Below are positions 1 to 10,384 of a stretch of 23,233 bases of DNA, in pieces. Position 1 is the first letter of the stretch. Each line of letters starts with the position of its first letter. The DNA lies in NCBI GenBank assembly GCA_021464525.1, contig JADRCO010001042.1, forward strand, positions 1 to 23,233. Direction: 5' to 3'. The position numbers and the translations under genes were made by a program. The DNA is from Rhizophagus sp. LPA8_4_AMF (Eukaryota; Glomeromycota; Glomeromycetes; Glomerales; Glomeraceae). The notes under the pieces were generated by a model. The model was not told the origin of the DNA. It did not search any database and was given only the letters and a program-made list of their open reading frames with translations.

Positions 1-933
1 AGTAGCAGATTATTTACAAGTAAAATTCACAACTTTGAAAATCTACCTGAACCAAGGAATGCAACAGAAGGTACAAGTGTATAATATTTTATTAATGAAG
101 TGTATTTATTTTAATATACAATATTAATATTATCTTTTTTATTATAATTGAAGAACAAGAAGGTATAACCGTATAAATAATAATTTCTACCATTTTTTGG
201 TTACTATAATAATTTATACTTTATTTTACTACTAATAGTGTTTCATAGTAAATTGTATGATTTTAACATTCCTAACAATAGTAAGTATTTATTAACATTA
301 CAGCGTTGAATTATCATTTAATGATGTTTAATAATTGATATTTATTTTAGTTAACGATTTTAATAAATCAAATGAGCAGAATAGTAACAAATCATCAAAA
401 GTAATTACTAATTTTAGAGGTAAATCAAATGAGCAGAATAGTAACAAATCATCGAAAGTAATTACTATTTTTGGAGGTAATATTTTAATTATTGTCAAAT
501 CGAAATTGATTTATATATTAAATCTATATCTTAATTTTTTTTAGATAGTAATAAAAGATTATCTAAATTATTTAAAAATTTGCAAATAAAGTCAAATAGT
601 AAGTAAATTATAAGCAAATAAAGTTACTATATCAATTTCATTTATTAAACGCGATTTTATTTAAAATTTAGATGACGAAAAAGAAAAAACTCAAAAACAT
701 GTCGATAGTAGGTGAAAATTTTATGTAATAACAAACAATTTTAATAGTGTATCTTAATTCTATTTACTTATCTCTTACAGATGATGACGAAGGATATAAT
801 AATCCAAACCTTCATTCAAAAGAACAAGATGACCTGGAAATTCCTGATGGTAAGTCCTTAAAAAAAATAAATTTCTTTATAAAGCAAATAATTAATCCAT
901 AATTTGTTATTTTTATCTTTAGATGGATTTTAA
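1..933 (+). CDS. 3' end of a spliced gene, probable TKL-type kinase tail (5' partial)
   Basis: Proposed exons are 1-70, 154-162, 351-476, 545-598, 672-707, 781-849 and 923-933. Every junction is GT-AG and every intron is phase 1, giving one open frame ending in TAA at 931. The first visible residues (SRLFTSKIHNFENLPEPRN) resemble the tail that follows the kinase domain in many Glomeromycotina kinases; this is family recognition, and no catalytic motif lies in the window. The rest is a hydrophilic tail rich in N, K, S, D and E, ending LEIPDDGF. Exon 3 holds a 57-nt tandem duplication (19 codons). The 9-nt microexon (EQE) is the weakest piece and could be wrong. The tail probably has no enzymatic role. 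The domain that gives the gene its function lies to the left of the window. Confidence 0.55.
365..478 (+). repeat. 57-bp in-frame tandem duplication inside exon 3 of the first gene
   Basis: Two adjacent near-identical 57-nt units occupy 365-421 and 422-478. Each encodes K-S-N-E-Q-N-S-N-K-S-S-K-V-I-T plus a variable end (NFRG or IFGG). Both units end in a potential splice donor (gag|gtaa), and the first unit also contains a tttag acceptor-like site, so alternative splicing of one unit is possible. The differences are a few substitutions, which suggests a recent duplication. Confidence 0.85.
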
Positions 934-2045
934 ATTGTCTTTTTGATAAATCAAATTAACAATACTTTTTTTTATATTTCACTTATTTATTTATCTTGGA
1001 TTATTTAAACACTAAGACTAGAGTAGTAAATGTTTTACAAAATTCTTAGTTTGTAATTTAAATAATTTTAAAAGATTTATTCAAATTATTTAAATGTAAT
1101 AAAAATACTTACTATTTAGGCGAAAATTAAGTATCTTAACGTAAATTATTTTATAAACATTACAGGTTATTCCATTCGTTATACACTAATTTATTAAAAC
1201 AAGTAATTTGCTTTTATCAACATATCATCTTTAACCTCATGAAAGTATGACAATAAAATATTGCGCACACGTGCTTTATTTATAATAAATAGGTTAGATT
1301 GCCAATTTTTTTTACAATCTCTTGTTATTCCAATTTTACGTTAAAATTATTAAGAAACTTTAAGATAGTTAAGATCACAAATAAAATAAAATTATGATCT
1401 TCAGTTATCGATGGTATGCAAAAATTTATGTAACAAGTAACGAAAATTTTCTTTTATGAAAAATCACAATAATCCTAATATTCGATCAATAAGATTTCAT
1501 ATATAAAATTTCTGATAAATTTCAAAGTTATTAGTAAATATACAGTATAGCTTTCAACTTTTTCTTTTTTTTGTATTAAAACTTTTAATGAATTAGTATA
1601 CTATTTAAAATTATTAAAAAAAAAATAGTTTTAAAACAATAAGAAAACTGGTTTAAAAACAGCTTGTTTTAAATCACGTGCCATCTCTAATTATGACTAA
1701 TAAATTGTATTAATATAAAGTTATAAATTTTAACCGTCATACGACACAGATACAGTAAGCACATTTCTGATATTAGTTTGAGAATAATTATGTAGAATAA
1801 TACCAATTAATTGGAAATATAAGAATTATAATTATCAAACAATAATATTATGAAACAATTTTAACCAGTTAACAACAGTAAAGAATCAATTTATTTTGAC
1901 TATATATACCTTGAATTTAAATATATGTATTATGCCAAATTCAAAAGAAAAACTACTCGCTTTTGTACTAAATAAACAGTTTTTTAATTAATACCTTCAA
2001 TCCTCAAGTCTTTAAGTCGTTATTCTACTAATTAAAAGGTTCAAA
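934..2045. other. Intergenic, AT-rich; no gene seen
   Basis: About 1.1 kb without a convincing coding frame on either strand. It must hold the promoter of the F-box gene that starts at 2046. The only core-promoter-like element noted is a TATATATA run at about 1901-1908, some 140 bp before the ATG, which is weak evidence in DNA this AT-rich. Two CACGTG-like words occur (near 1267 and 1675). Confidence 0.6.
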
Positions 2046-3446
2046 ATGCCACAACTTCATGCTGATTGCCTCAACGAAATTTTTGAATATTTAGATAATG
2101 GTGGAAATACTTTGTATTCATGCTTATTAGTCAATCATCTTTGGTGTTTAGCTTCTGTCAGGATTCTATGGAGAAGTATCAGAAATTATTGTACTTTAAT
2201 TATTTGCCTTCCAAATGAATCAAAGAAGATTTTATTTGAAAATGGAATTTCAATCTTAACTTCAAAACCTCTATTATTTAATTATGTATCATTTTGTAAA
2301 TCTGTATCAATTCGTGAGATCGAAATTAATATTGAACGACTTCTTAAGAAACAACAATCTGTTTCAATTCAAAGTTCAAAAGATAACATAATAGAGGAAA
2401 TAATTAAATTTCTTATGAATCAAAAAATTTCTTTGAAAAAATTAATTATTACTGAATTTTCATCTGAGATAAATATGTGGACTCCTAATATGATTTCACC
2501 CGAGAACAATATGAAGATTCTCACCACACTTCTTGAATCAAGAGATAGTATGTTAAATAATCTCTCAGAATTATACTGTCGCTCAGATACTTATCCTGAA
2601 TTTTTTTATCGGTTATCTCAAATATGTCATACTATACAAACATTAAAAATAAGTTTGACAAGTGTTTCAAAAGAATTAATAGTTTTAATTTCTGTTCAGA
2701 AAAATCTAAAGTACTTATACCTATTACAGTTAACCTACTCTGTATTTAACTTAGAAGATTTGCTAACAAGAATTCCTAATACTTTGATCAATTTTACTTT
2801 TCATGGGATAAACAAGAATAATATTTCTTTATTACGCAATACTAATCTCCCAAATTTACAAGAATTCAAATTATATGTTAATAATTATACAATGCATTAC
2901 GATCATTATAATAACGATAGCAGAAGTAGAGACGTTGAATGGATTAAAGAATCGTTGATTAAAGAGAATAAATTTATTCCTAGGGATGTATTAAATGAAT
3001 TCATGGAAAATAATGGAAGAAATTTAAAAAAATTTCATATTAATAAATATGGTTATGAAAATCTACGTGAATATTATAAAAATGTTAGAATTCTTAAAAC
3101 AAACCTTACAGTTAAAGATTTGATATCGTATAAATTTTTTGAAGACCTTCCATTTTTAGAAAGTATTAGAATTTGTTATCACGGTTTAACATTCAATGAA
3201 AAATTCTTATTTGAGTATGTTGCTAAATATTCACCTAAAAACTTTCATAAGCTAAAATTATATTATTATGATGATAAATATGATAAATCAAAATCATTAT
3301 TAGTTCCAGAAGAATTAGAATTATTTTTAGAAAATTGGAAAAGTCGTGTACCACAGAAAACACTTTCTTTGGTTATTACTGGCTATCATACTTTTATTGT
3401 GATGAACCGTGATATATTTATCACCTTTTTCAGCCAGAATTGCTGA
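2046..3446 (+). CDS. F-box protein (intact, single exon, LRR-like C-terminus)
   Basis: 466 codons. Residues 2-46 form an F-box: LHADCLNEIFEYL, then SCLLVNHLWCLASVRILW. F-box proteins bind Skp1 and recruit substrates to SCF ubiquitin ligases. The rest is leucine-, isoleucine- and asparagine-rich with irregular repeats such as LKTLKISL-type and LPNLQEFKLYV stretches. These fit a degenerate leucine-rich repeat substrate-binding region, which is inferred. The ATG is chosen because the family normally begins within a few residues of the F-box (MxQLxADCLNEIF); the context before it is ggttcaaa. No frameshift or stop is seen, so it looks functional. It belongs to the very large F-box family of AM fungi; a decayed relative lies at 19003-19315. 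It ends 551 bp from the end of the convergent MIR-domain gene. The substrate is unknown. Confidence 0.88.
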   Translation: MPQLHADCLNEIFEYLDNGGNTLYSCLLVNHLWCLASVRILWRSIRNYCTLIICLPNESKKILFENGISILTSKPLLFNYVSFCKSVSIREIEINIERLLKKQQSVSIQSSKDNIIEEIIKFLMNQKISLKKLIITEFSSEINMWTPNMISPENNMKILTTLLESRDSMLNNLSELYCRSDTYPEFFYRLSQICHTIQTLKISLTSVSKELIVLISVQKNLKYLYLLQLTYSVFNLEDLLTRIPNTLINFTFHGINKNNISLLRNTNLPNLQEFKLYVNNYTMHYDHYNNDSRSRDVEWIKESLIKENKFIPRDVLNEFMENNGRNLKKFHINKYGYENLREYYKNVRILKTNLTVKDLISYKFFEDLPFLESIRICYHGLTFNEKFLFEYVAKYSPKNFHKLKLYYYDDKYDKSKSLLVPEELELFLENWKSRVPQKTLSLVITGYHTFIVMNRDIFITFFSQNC

Positions 3447-3997
3447 AGTTGACAAAATTTTCATTATATGTATCTAGCATAAATCAAATAATTACTTAAT
3501 ACGATTAGTTGTTACGTCAAGTATAAAAACTCGAAAAAACAAAAATATTATGACTAACGTTCGTATTTCTTTCTTTTAGGTAAAGAAAGCCAAAAACGAG
3601 TTCCGGACTTCCATTTCGAAGGTAAAACCTTTGAAATATTGTTTTCAAAATATAGATCTTTCCCACGAAAATAATGATAACTATGCAAAAAAATCTTATG
3701 AAAATTAATTATGCAAAATAATAGGAATCGTTTTAGCCATTTTATTATTTGTACAATCTTTAAATTTAAGAATTAATGTACTCTTTAATATCTTGAAAGT
3801 CTCAAATGTCAATATTGAATTAGATAATGTAAAATTTATCACATTAAAAGTAATGTTAATAGCAAATTTAGTTAGAGCAAAATAATATTTTATAATAAAT
3901 ATCACCGCCAATTATATATATGTTTGATTTGACCGTTCCGTTTCATAAATAGTAATAAAATAGAAATGATTAAAATTTAAAACTAGTTATCAGCTTT
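3447..3997. other. Intergenic between convergent F-box and MIR genes
   Basis: Holds the 3' flanks of two convergent genes. At 3578-3629 a short frame (K-E-S-Q-K-R-V-P-D-F-H-F-E-G) sits between a tttag acceptor-like and a ggtaaa donor-like site and may be a stray exon remnant. A second open frame of about 50 codons runs to TAA near 3884 on the + strand; its product is not recognised. Neither is strong enough to call a gene. Confidence 0.4.
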
Positions 3998-5444
3998 TCA
4001 AGCGCTCCAAGCATAATCTTTAATAAGCTCAATACACCACTAAAAAGGAAAGAAAAAGTATATTAATATTTATACAATAACTGTAAAATAAAATAAAACA
4101 AATTACTTACTTCATCATTTCCTCCTAATCTTCCATTATGACAAACAACTTCCTGAAAAGTATCATTTCCAATAATGAATTGGATATCATGACTACGTAA
4201 AAATTCAACTTGACCATCTCGAGTACGACCGTTGACATCATATGATCTCTTAATACTAAGATTAACAATATCATTCGATTTTAAATATTCTTGATGATTG
4301 ACTAATTTACTGTGTTTGATGTTCCATTTATTATCATTTCCCCCACAACTTACTATAAAAAATAAGTGTTAAATTTTCTTCTATCTTCATTAAGTACATA
4401 ATTCATATAATTACCTTCTGTATGATTACTTGATGGAGATTTGTGATATTCATATTGATTTTTGTATTCATATTGGTTTTGATATTGATATTGATGATAA
4501 TATCCATATTGGTTTTGATTTTGTTTTGGAACTTGAACTTGTTTAGCAGAATAACAAATTCCAAGATACCTTTGGTATTGCTTAGTAGTTTTATGTTGAA
4601 GCTGTATATAAGTTTTTATGTAATCACAATTATTATTTTGTAACTGCGTATCGTCATCGTAGTTATGTAGCTGTATATCGTCATCATAGTCATCATCTTG
4701 TTGTAGCTGCATATTTTGATAACGGTTATTTCTAGTATAATTTCGTATATACCATAAAGAATTTGGATAATCACTTGCAAAAACCTATAAATAATTAAAA
4801 ATAATAATTTAATATATTAAAATCAATTCAAAGTTACAATATAAAATAAAAGTAATATATACCAGTTGAATCGTGCTTCCAGTTGTATAATGTAAATTGT
4901 CAATTGAAGTTAAATATTTTCCTGTGGCAACATGTTTTAATGCAACAATAGATCCATGTCTAATTATATTTGATTCATCCATAACAATATCCTCAAATTT
5001 TTTAATTAATTCATCCATTGAATTGATATTATCCATTCTTTTGCGAAATTCAGTTAAAAAATATTGATGATTTTTAAGAGCTTTAAGAAAATATTCCTTT
5101 TGTTTTTCTATATCATCAATTTCAGAATTATAACAAAGGTTACGAAAATCTATAAAAAATTTCAAAGTATCGCCACCATCTCTTTCAGAAGTATATTTTA
5201 ACGATTGTAATTTTCTTTTATTTGAATTTTTAAATGCTGTAAAAGTAATATCCTTTTTAAGTGCATCACGAAGTTTTTCAAGATCATTAATTTCAGTAGG
5301 AATTTTAATAGTAGGATTAATTAATAATTTAGCAGTATTTAAAAATCCTCCGTAATTATCTTCCCACATATTATAATATTTCCTTATATCATTTATCCAT
5401 TCATCTGGATGTATACTTCCATCATATTTTGGAAAACAATTCAT
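3998..5444 (-). CDS. Gag/capsid-like N-terminus fused to MIR domain, four exons (paralogue A)
   Basis: Transcribed leftwards: exons 5444-4863, 4784-4415, 4352-4111 and 4039-3998; introns are 78, 62 and 71 bp with phases 0, 1, 0; 411 aa, stop TGA. Residues 1 to about 160 are helical and soluble, beginning MNCFPKYDGSIHPDEWINDI. A G-G-D-T-L-K-F-F-I-D-F-R-N-L-C segment and a later S-M-D-E-L-I helix give the spacing of Ty3-type Gag capsids (inferred). From about residue 166 a MIR-type beta-trefoil starts (GSIVALKHVATGKYL, HYTTGS, SLWYI). It resumes after a long loop (VSCGGNDNKWNI, EYLKSNDIVNLSI, HNGRLGGNDEWCIELI). MIR domains occur in IP3/ryanodine receptors and protein O-mannosyltransferases; no membrane segment is seen here. 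The loop, roughly residues 208-312, is rich in D, Q and Y. The start is supported by the paralogue, which has the same N-terminus. Biochemical function is unknown. Confidence 0.85.
4415..4720 (-). repeat. Low-complexity Asp/Gln then Tyr/Gln-rich coding tract in the MIR loop
   Basis: Within exon 2 of paralogue A the protein runs through D-D-D-Y-D-D-D and T-Q-L-Q units, then repeated Q-Y-x-Y and N-Q-Y-E-Y units. DNA repeats such as tattcatattggttttg underlie it. The paralogue at 6317-7633 has a much shorter version here (exon 2 is 235 nt against 370 nt). The composition resembles prion-like or phase-separating tracts, but that is inference. Confidence 0.8.
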
Positions 5445-5660
5445 GGTGAATGTATCCAGGAAAGAAATTAAAAATTTGGTAAAAAATTTTTTTTCATCGT
5501 TTATGTAAATTGATCATCATCATGCCGGTTCTGACAGGTTTTGCAAAATTTTTTTGGTCTTTTTGGTAATTTATTTATCACCATTTTTGATTTAGTGTGA
5601 TCAGATGATTTGTTGATCAATAATCATCGTTAGTTAATTCAGAAAATAATGAAAATATGC
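5445..5660 (-). promoter_or_regulatory. Duplicated upstream region of paralogue A
   Basis: This block, conserved with 7634-7823, stays recognisable although the rest of the spacer does not, so it probably contains the promoter and 5' leader. The densest conserved piece reads tgatcaacaaatcatctgat on the coding strand. Transcription start and factors cannot be told from sequence alone. Confidence 0.4.
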
Positions 5661-6316
5661 CTCCGTAGTTGTTTCGCTTAAAGTAATATTGATATCTGAC
5701 TTCGACCATTACAATAACGATTATTTAGCTGTACATGGACTTATATTTATTGTTGATATCTGAATAATAAATTTTGGATATCACCAAAGCTTACCATTAC
5801 TACTGATGATGGTTACCACTTAATTCTGAATAATAGTTACGATTTTGGCTGGGAATTTCAATTTATATAAAATAGAGATTTGTTTTAAACTTTCACAACG
5901 TTTGTAATTAACATTTTATATGTAAAATTTATATAAATAAGATTCTCTAATTTTAATTATATATTTTTTTACTTTAAAGATGAGTTCTATTAAGATTTAT
6001 AACTACTAGTAACATTTACTAAAATTTATACAATTATTACTTTCACTTGATTAAGTTTAAATAACAAAATATTTATTACAAGAACCTTTAAATATGTTAA
6101 TGAAATATATTTTTTTGACATAAGTGATATATTTGTATAAAAGTTACTTTTTGGATGCATACATTTGCCATTAATATCCAACTTAACATTCTTTAAGTAT
6201 TAGAAAAATGGGCTTATATCTAAGAACATAAGGTTAATAGATATAAATCCTTCTGATCATTAAATACATATAATAATATTACGGAAATAAGAAAGAATTT
6301 ATAAATGTAAATTCAG
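5445..6316. other. Spacer between the tandem MIR paralogues; duplicated promoter next to 5444
   Basis: The first about 215 bp (5445-5660) is clearly homologous to 7634-7823 upstream of the other paralogue. Shared words include aggaaagaaattaaaa, tgtaaattgatcatcat, ccggttctgacagg and gtgtgatcagatgatttg. The promoter was therefore duplicated with the gene. The rest, to 6316, is AT-rich with no gene seen. Confidence 0.7.
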
Positions 6317-7633
6317 TTATTGAAGTTGTTCAATAGGTTCAATAAGTTCAATGCACCACTAAAAAAAAGAAAGTTAGTTATTTTATAAAAGAAATATTTT
6401 TTGAATTGATTGATTACTTACCTCATCATTTCCTCCTAATCTTCCATTATGACAAACAACTTCATGAAAAGTCTCATTTCCAACAGTAAATTGAATATCA
6501 TGACTACGTAAAAATTCAACTTGACCATCTTGAGTATAACCATTATTATCAAATGATTTTTTAATGCTAAGATTAATAATATCATTTGATCTTAAATATC
6601 CTTGATGATTTTCTAATCTACAGTGTTTAAAGTTCCAATTATACTCATTTCCACCACAACTTACTAAAGAAATAAATGTTAAATTTTCTTCTATCTTTAT
6701 TAATTAAGTGAATAATTTATATAATTACCTTCTGTATGATTGCTTGATGGAGATTTGTGATATTCATATCGAGTTTGATAATAATTTTGATACCGATATG
6801 ATTGATTTCGATCATTATAATAAATTCCAAGATTCTGACCAGATATCTTATGCTCTAGCTGTATGATATCAGTTTTTAAGTAATCGCAGTCATTATAATT
6901 ATAATTATAATTTCGTATATACCATAAAGTATTTGGATCAAGTTTTGAATTACTTGCAAAAACCTATAAAAAATTAGATATTATGTTATATAGAAATAAT
7001 AATTTAGTGTTATTAAAAAAAGTAATAATGTAAAGTAAAAGCAGTATATACCAATTGAGTCTTGCTTCCAGTTGTATAATGTAAATTTTTAATTGAAGCT
7101 AAATATTTTCCTGTAGCAACATGTTTTAATGCAATAATAGATCTATTTCTAATTATATTTATATCATCCATGATAATATCATCAAATTCTATAATTAATT
7201 CATCCATTGAATTGATATTATTCATTCTTTTACAAAATTCAGTTAAAAAATATTGATAATTATTAAGAGCTTTAAGAAAATATTCCTTTTGTTTTTCTAT
7301 ATCATTAATTTCAGCATTATAACAAAGGTTACGAAAATCTGTAAAAAATTTCAAAGTATCACCACCATCTCTGTCAGATTTATAATTTAATGATTGTAAT
7401 TTTCTTTTATTTAAATTTTTATATGCTGTAAAAGTAATATCTTTTTTAAGTGTATCACGAAGTTTTTCAAGGTCATTAATTTCAGTTGGAAGTTTAATAG
7501 TAGGATTAATTAATGATTTAGCAGTATTTAAAAATCCTCCATAATTATCTTCCCACATATTATAATACTTTTTTATATCATTTATCCATTCATCTGGATG
7601 AATACTTCCATCATATTTTGGAAAACAATTCAT
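6317..7633 (-). CDS. Gag/capsid-like N-terminus fused to MIR domain, four exons (paralogue B)
   Basis: Transcribed leftwards: exons 7633-7052, 6963-6729, 6663-6422 and 6358-6317; introns are 88, 65 and 63 bp, phases 0, 1, 0; 366 aa, stop TAA. Exons 1, 3 and 4 (582, 242, 42 nt) match paralogue A in length exactly; only exon 2 differs (235 against 370 nt). The N-terminus (MNCFPKYDGSIHPDEWINDI) and the capsid-like region are almost the same. The MIR part shows SIIALKHVATGKYL, LHYTTGS, TLWYI, VSCGGNEYNWNF and HNGRLGGNDEWCIELI. The tail differs (EPIEQLQ instead of KDYAWSA). No disabling change is seen, so both copies look functional. It lies upstream of paralogue A in the same orientation; the start-to-start distance of 2189 bp marks a tandem duplication. 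Its role is unknown; the MIR domain suggests ligand or protein binding. Confidence 0.85.
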
Positions 7634-7823
7634 AATGAATGTTTCAGGAAAGAAATTAAAATTTGGTAAAAATTTTTTTCTTCATTTATGTAAATTGATC
7701 ATCATGATGCCGGTTATGGCCCGCCGTAGCCGGTTCTGACAGGTTTTTATTTTTGATCTAGTGTGATCAGATGATTTGTTGATCAGGTAACTGATTTAGT
7801 AATATAGAAAATAATGAAAATAT
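7634..7823 (-). promoter_or_regulatory. Duplicated upstream region of paralogue B
   Basis: Homologue of 5445-5660. It carries an extra GC-rich piece (atggcccgccgtagccggtt, 7717-7736) that duplicates the ccggtt word. It also keeps the same gtgtgatcagatgatttgtt block. Paralogue A instead has an AT-rich insertion at the matching place, so the two copies may differ in expression. Confidence 0.4.
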
Positions 7824-9539
7824 GACTCATTAAACTCACAATTTATATAAATAATAATACTTATGTAAAAATATTTAGTATTTATATCAAAAATAATATC
7901 AAGATTTAGGAAATCATAGTTTACACCAGTAATGTTGAAGTTGTTTATTTTCTCAGACTACAGTTTTTGATTATTAAACATCTTTGCAGAAACTTGTGAT
8001 TTGTTATCATGCAGTTAAGATATCACACCAAATCACAATAGTTCAATATCCAACACATGACAACGTGGCGACAGACAATTTAGTGAAATTATCAACAAAA
8101 CACTTTTTTAAAGTTGTAACTTGTTAAAAAAATTAAACCAGATTCTTATATTGGTATCGTCTAAATCAATTTAAAAAGTCATAAATTTTGTTGAAAGTTG
8201 CCTTACTATTCTCAAAGGACAAATACTAATATTAATATTGTTAACACTCTCTCCATTCTTATCGTCTCTCTCTCCCAAAGAGTATATAAGTGAAAAGGGA
8301 AAGGGAGAAAGGGAAGTAAGGAAGTATGTGAGAAACAGAATAGAGACTGGAACGAAATTTTTTACCAAAATTTATGTAAAACTGGAGGTGAGATGTAAAA
8401 TTATTGCGAAAGTTTAGAGATGAAGTCAAAAAAAAATCCGATAAAAAATTTAGGAAAGGAGATAAATGAAAAAAGAGGAAAAAAAGAGATGAATGAAATG
8501 AAAATTTTTATAATATTTTTAGTTGTACAAACTCTTTGTGATACAATATAGACATTTCTCTTATTGTTATTAGTAACTGTGACTGTGATTAATAATAATA
8601 GTTTGTATCTTATGATCTTATGATGTGAAAGTTTATGACTCACTGCAAAACAAATTTGTCAGTCAATACTCAATACAAATGATAATCATGAAAAGTGATA
8701 TTTGTTATATATTAATAAGTTAAATTATTGTCCGAAACGTAAGCGTAGGACACTTATGATTATTAAGTACACTCCATTTTGGATCCGCACGCGTTTAAAT
8801 ACCAATCATATTCTAGCATAATGTGTGACAATAAATATAAGATTATTTTTTAACACGCGTGACCATTGTTGTAATTCGTTGAAAATAAAATTAATTGCCA
8901 CTAAATGAAAGGTAAAAAAGTGATAATAAGTATATTTACTTAAGTAAATTAATTTGCGTTAAAAATTTTGCGAACGACAAAAACATTTGCTGTGCTACGA
9001 AACATAAAATCGATCAATGGTTCAAAGGTTAGAATCGAAACTTGAGAATTGTTCGTATTGAACTTATTCACATAGAATCTTGGTCAAAGTTCTTATAATT
9101 TTATTTTTTTTTGTATGTAGTTTTACTGCGTATCAATACTTGATCGGTGGCTTATAATTATGAGTTGTTATGTATAAAGTAGTACATACAAATCAACATA
9201 GGATGAAGCATGATAATATTGAAAATGACATTAATAAATAATGTTTCAATGTTACATTGATGTTAATGGTGATACCGAATACCGAAATGAAATGAAAATG
9301 ATTTGTATTTATGGTTCAAGAGCAGATTAAGACGTGCACGATCACGTGATGTGATCGCGAAAAATTCCTTTATATCGTAGATGAATGTTTATTGTATCGA
9401 TTATCTATCGTTATCTATACTGTACATAGTTTTGTGCAATGTTGAATATTTAAATATTATATATCTTTTTTTTTTATCTCCTCCTTAAATATACGCATAT
9501 TATTCTTATCTTCTCTTAATATACGTTATTCAAACGAAA
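7824..9539. other. Gene-poor stretch with polypurine tract and CpG-containing motifs
   Basis: No coding frame is convincing. 8291-8330 is a polypurine run (gaaaagggaaagggagaaag and on) just after a ctctctctc stretch and a tatataag word. 8789-8794 and 8855-8860 are two ACGCGT sites. 9343-9348 is CACGTG, inside the palindrome-like cgatcacgtgatgtgatcg. 9450-9535 is T-rich with tttatctcctcc and then AT-rich up to the small ORF at 9540. The right part could be a promoter region for that ORF. Confidence 0.45.
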
Positions 9540-9668
9540 ATGCCTTCTCAGAAACAACTAAGAAGACAAAGAATTATTAGAAGACATTTCCGATCTAACA
9601 TATTAATAATGAAAACACATTTAGGCTTATCGCGAACCTTCCACAGCAAAGTACAAGTGGTTTATTAA
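9540..9668 (+). CDS. Small basic ORF (42 aa), product unknown
   Basis: ATG at 9540 in the context caaacgaaaATG, stop TAA at 9666. The protein starts MPSQKQLRRQRIIRRHFRS and has a high share of Arg and Lys with few acidic residues in its first 30 residues. It could be a microprotein, a mitochondrial-targeting-like leader, or the first exon of a longer gene; a gtacaag donor-like site lies at 9651. It follows a pyrimidine-rich, promoter-like stretch. No homologue is recognised, and an ORF this short can occur by chance. Confidence 0.25.
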   Translation: MPSQKQLRRQRIIRRHFRSNILIMKTHLGLSRTFHSKVQVVY

Positions 9669-10384
9669 TTACTCAATTTTTCAATGGATTTTCGTTTTAT
9701 TAACTCTAACAAATTATAGCCAATTAAAAAATAATGAATAAATTTGGCAAGTAATTTATTAATCAGAGATTTTTTATTTATATAATACTTGGAATACATT
9801 TATTTATTGTTACCTATAAAAATTGTTTCCTTTTCAAAAATCTTGTATTATGTATTGTATGTATCTTCCCTGATTTTTCTATTCCATCCATTATACAATA
9901 CTCTTCACTTATTAGATTTTTTTTTTTAATAAAAACTGAGAACTTTTTTTCTTACAAAAGAGAAAATAATAAATCAAAAATAGGAAACGATTTGTGAATT
10001 TTTGAGTCAACTTTTTTTTTTATTATAAAAAGAAATAAATAATTCAAGTTTCATCTAAAAATTATCTGAAAGTTTTGCGTCCAAATTGGTAATTATGGTT
10101 AGATCAAAAATGTGAAATAATGACGCCCAATTTTTTATTTTCATCAATTCGTCACGTATTTAAAAATTTAAATAGAAGACACCAATATATGAAGTAATAA
10201 TGGAGGTTTTGTTAATAAATTACTAGAATTCTTTTCATATGAAATTGAAATGTTTGGTATTTCTTTATTGTATTATATTATTTATTTTATTACATATGTT
10301 AATCATTTTTCTATCATGGCTTGGTAATTGCTGCTAACGAAGAGGAGTTATACCTGACTGCGTTCGAGGAATGGATTTGCAGTT
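9669..10384. other. Intergenic, AT-rich; no gene seen
   Basis: Long A and T homopolymers and no frame resembling known proteins. Base composition becomes richer in G and C from about 10318, where the decayed kinase-tail fragment begins. Confidence 0.55.

Noticed and set aside
3705..3911. Minus-strand 68-codon ORF after the F-box gene
   Set aside because: Composition is what AT-rich DNA gives by chance (I, F, K, N, T only) and there is no recognisable motif.
4443..4643. Plus-strand 66-codon hydrophobic ORF
   Set aside because: It is the antisense of exon 2 of the MIR gene; the I/L/V run simply mirrors the Tyr/Gln/Asn/Asp repeats on the coding strand.
8171..8643. Two minus-strand ORFs of 65 and 80 codons, one with a signal-like hydrophobic start
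   Set aside because: The sequence is driven by the polypurine/polypyrimidine tract and homopolymers; no domain, no splice partners, no family similarity.
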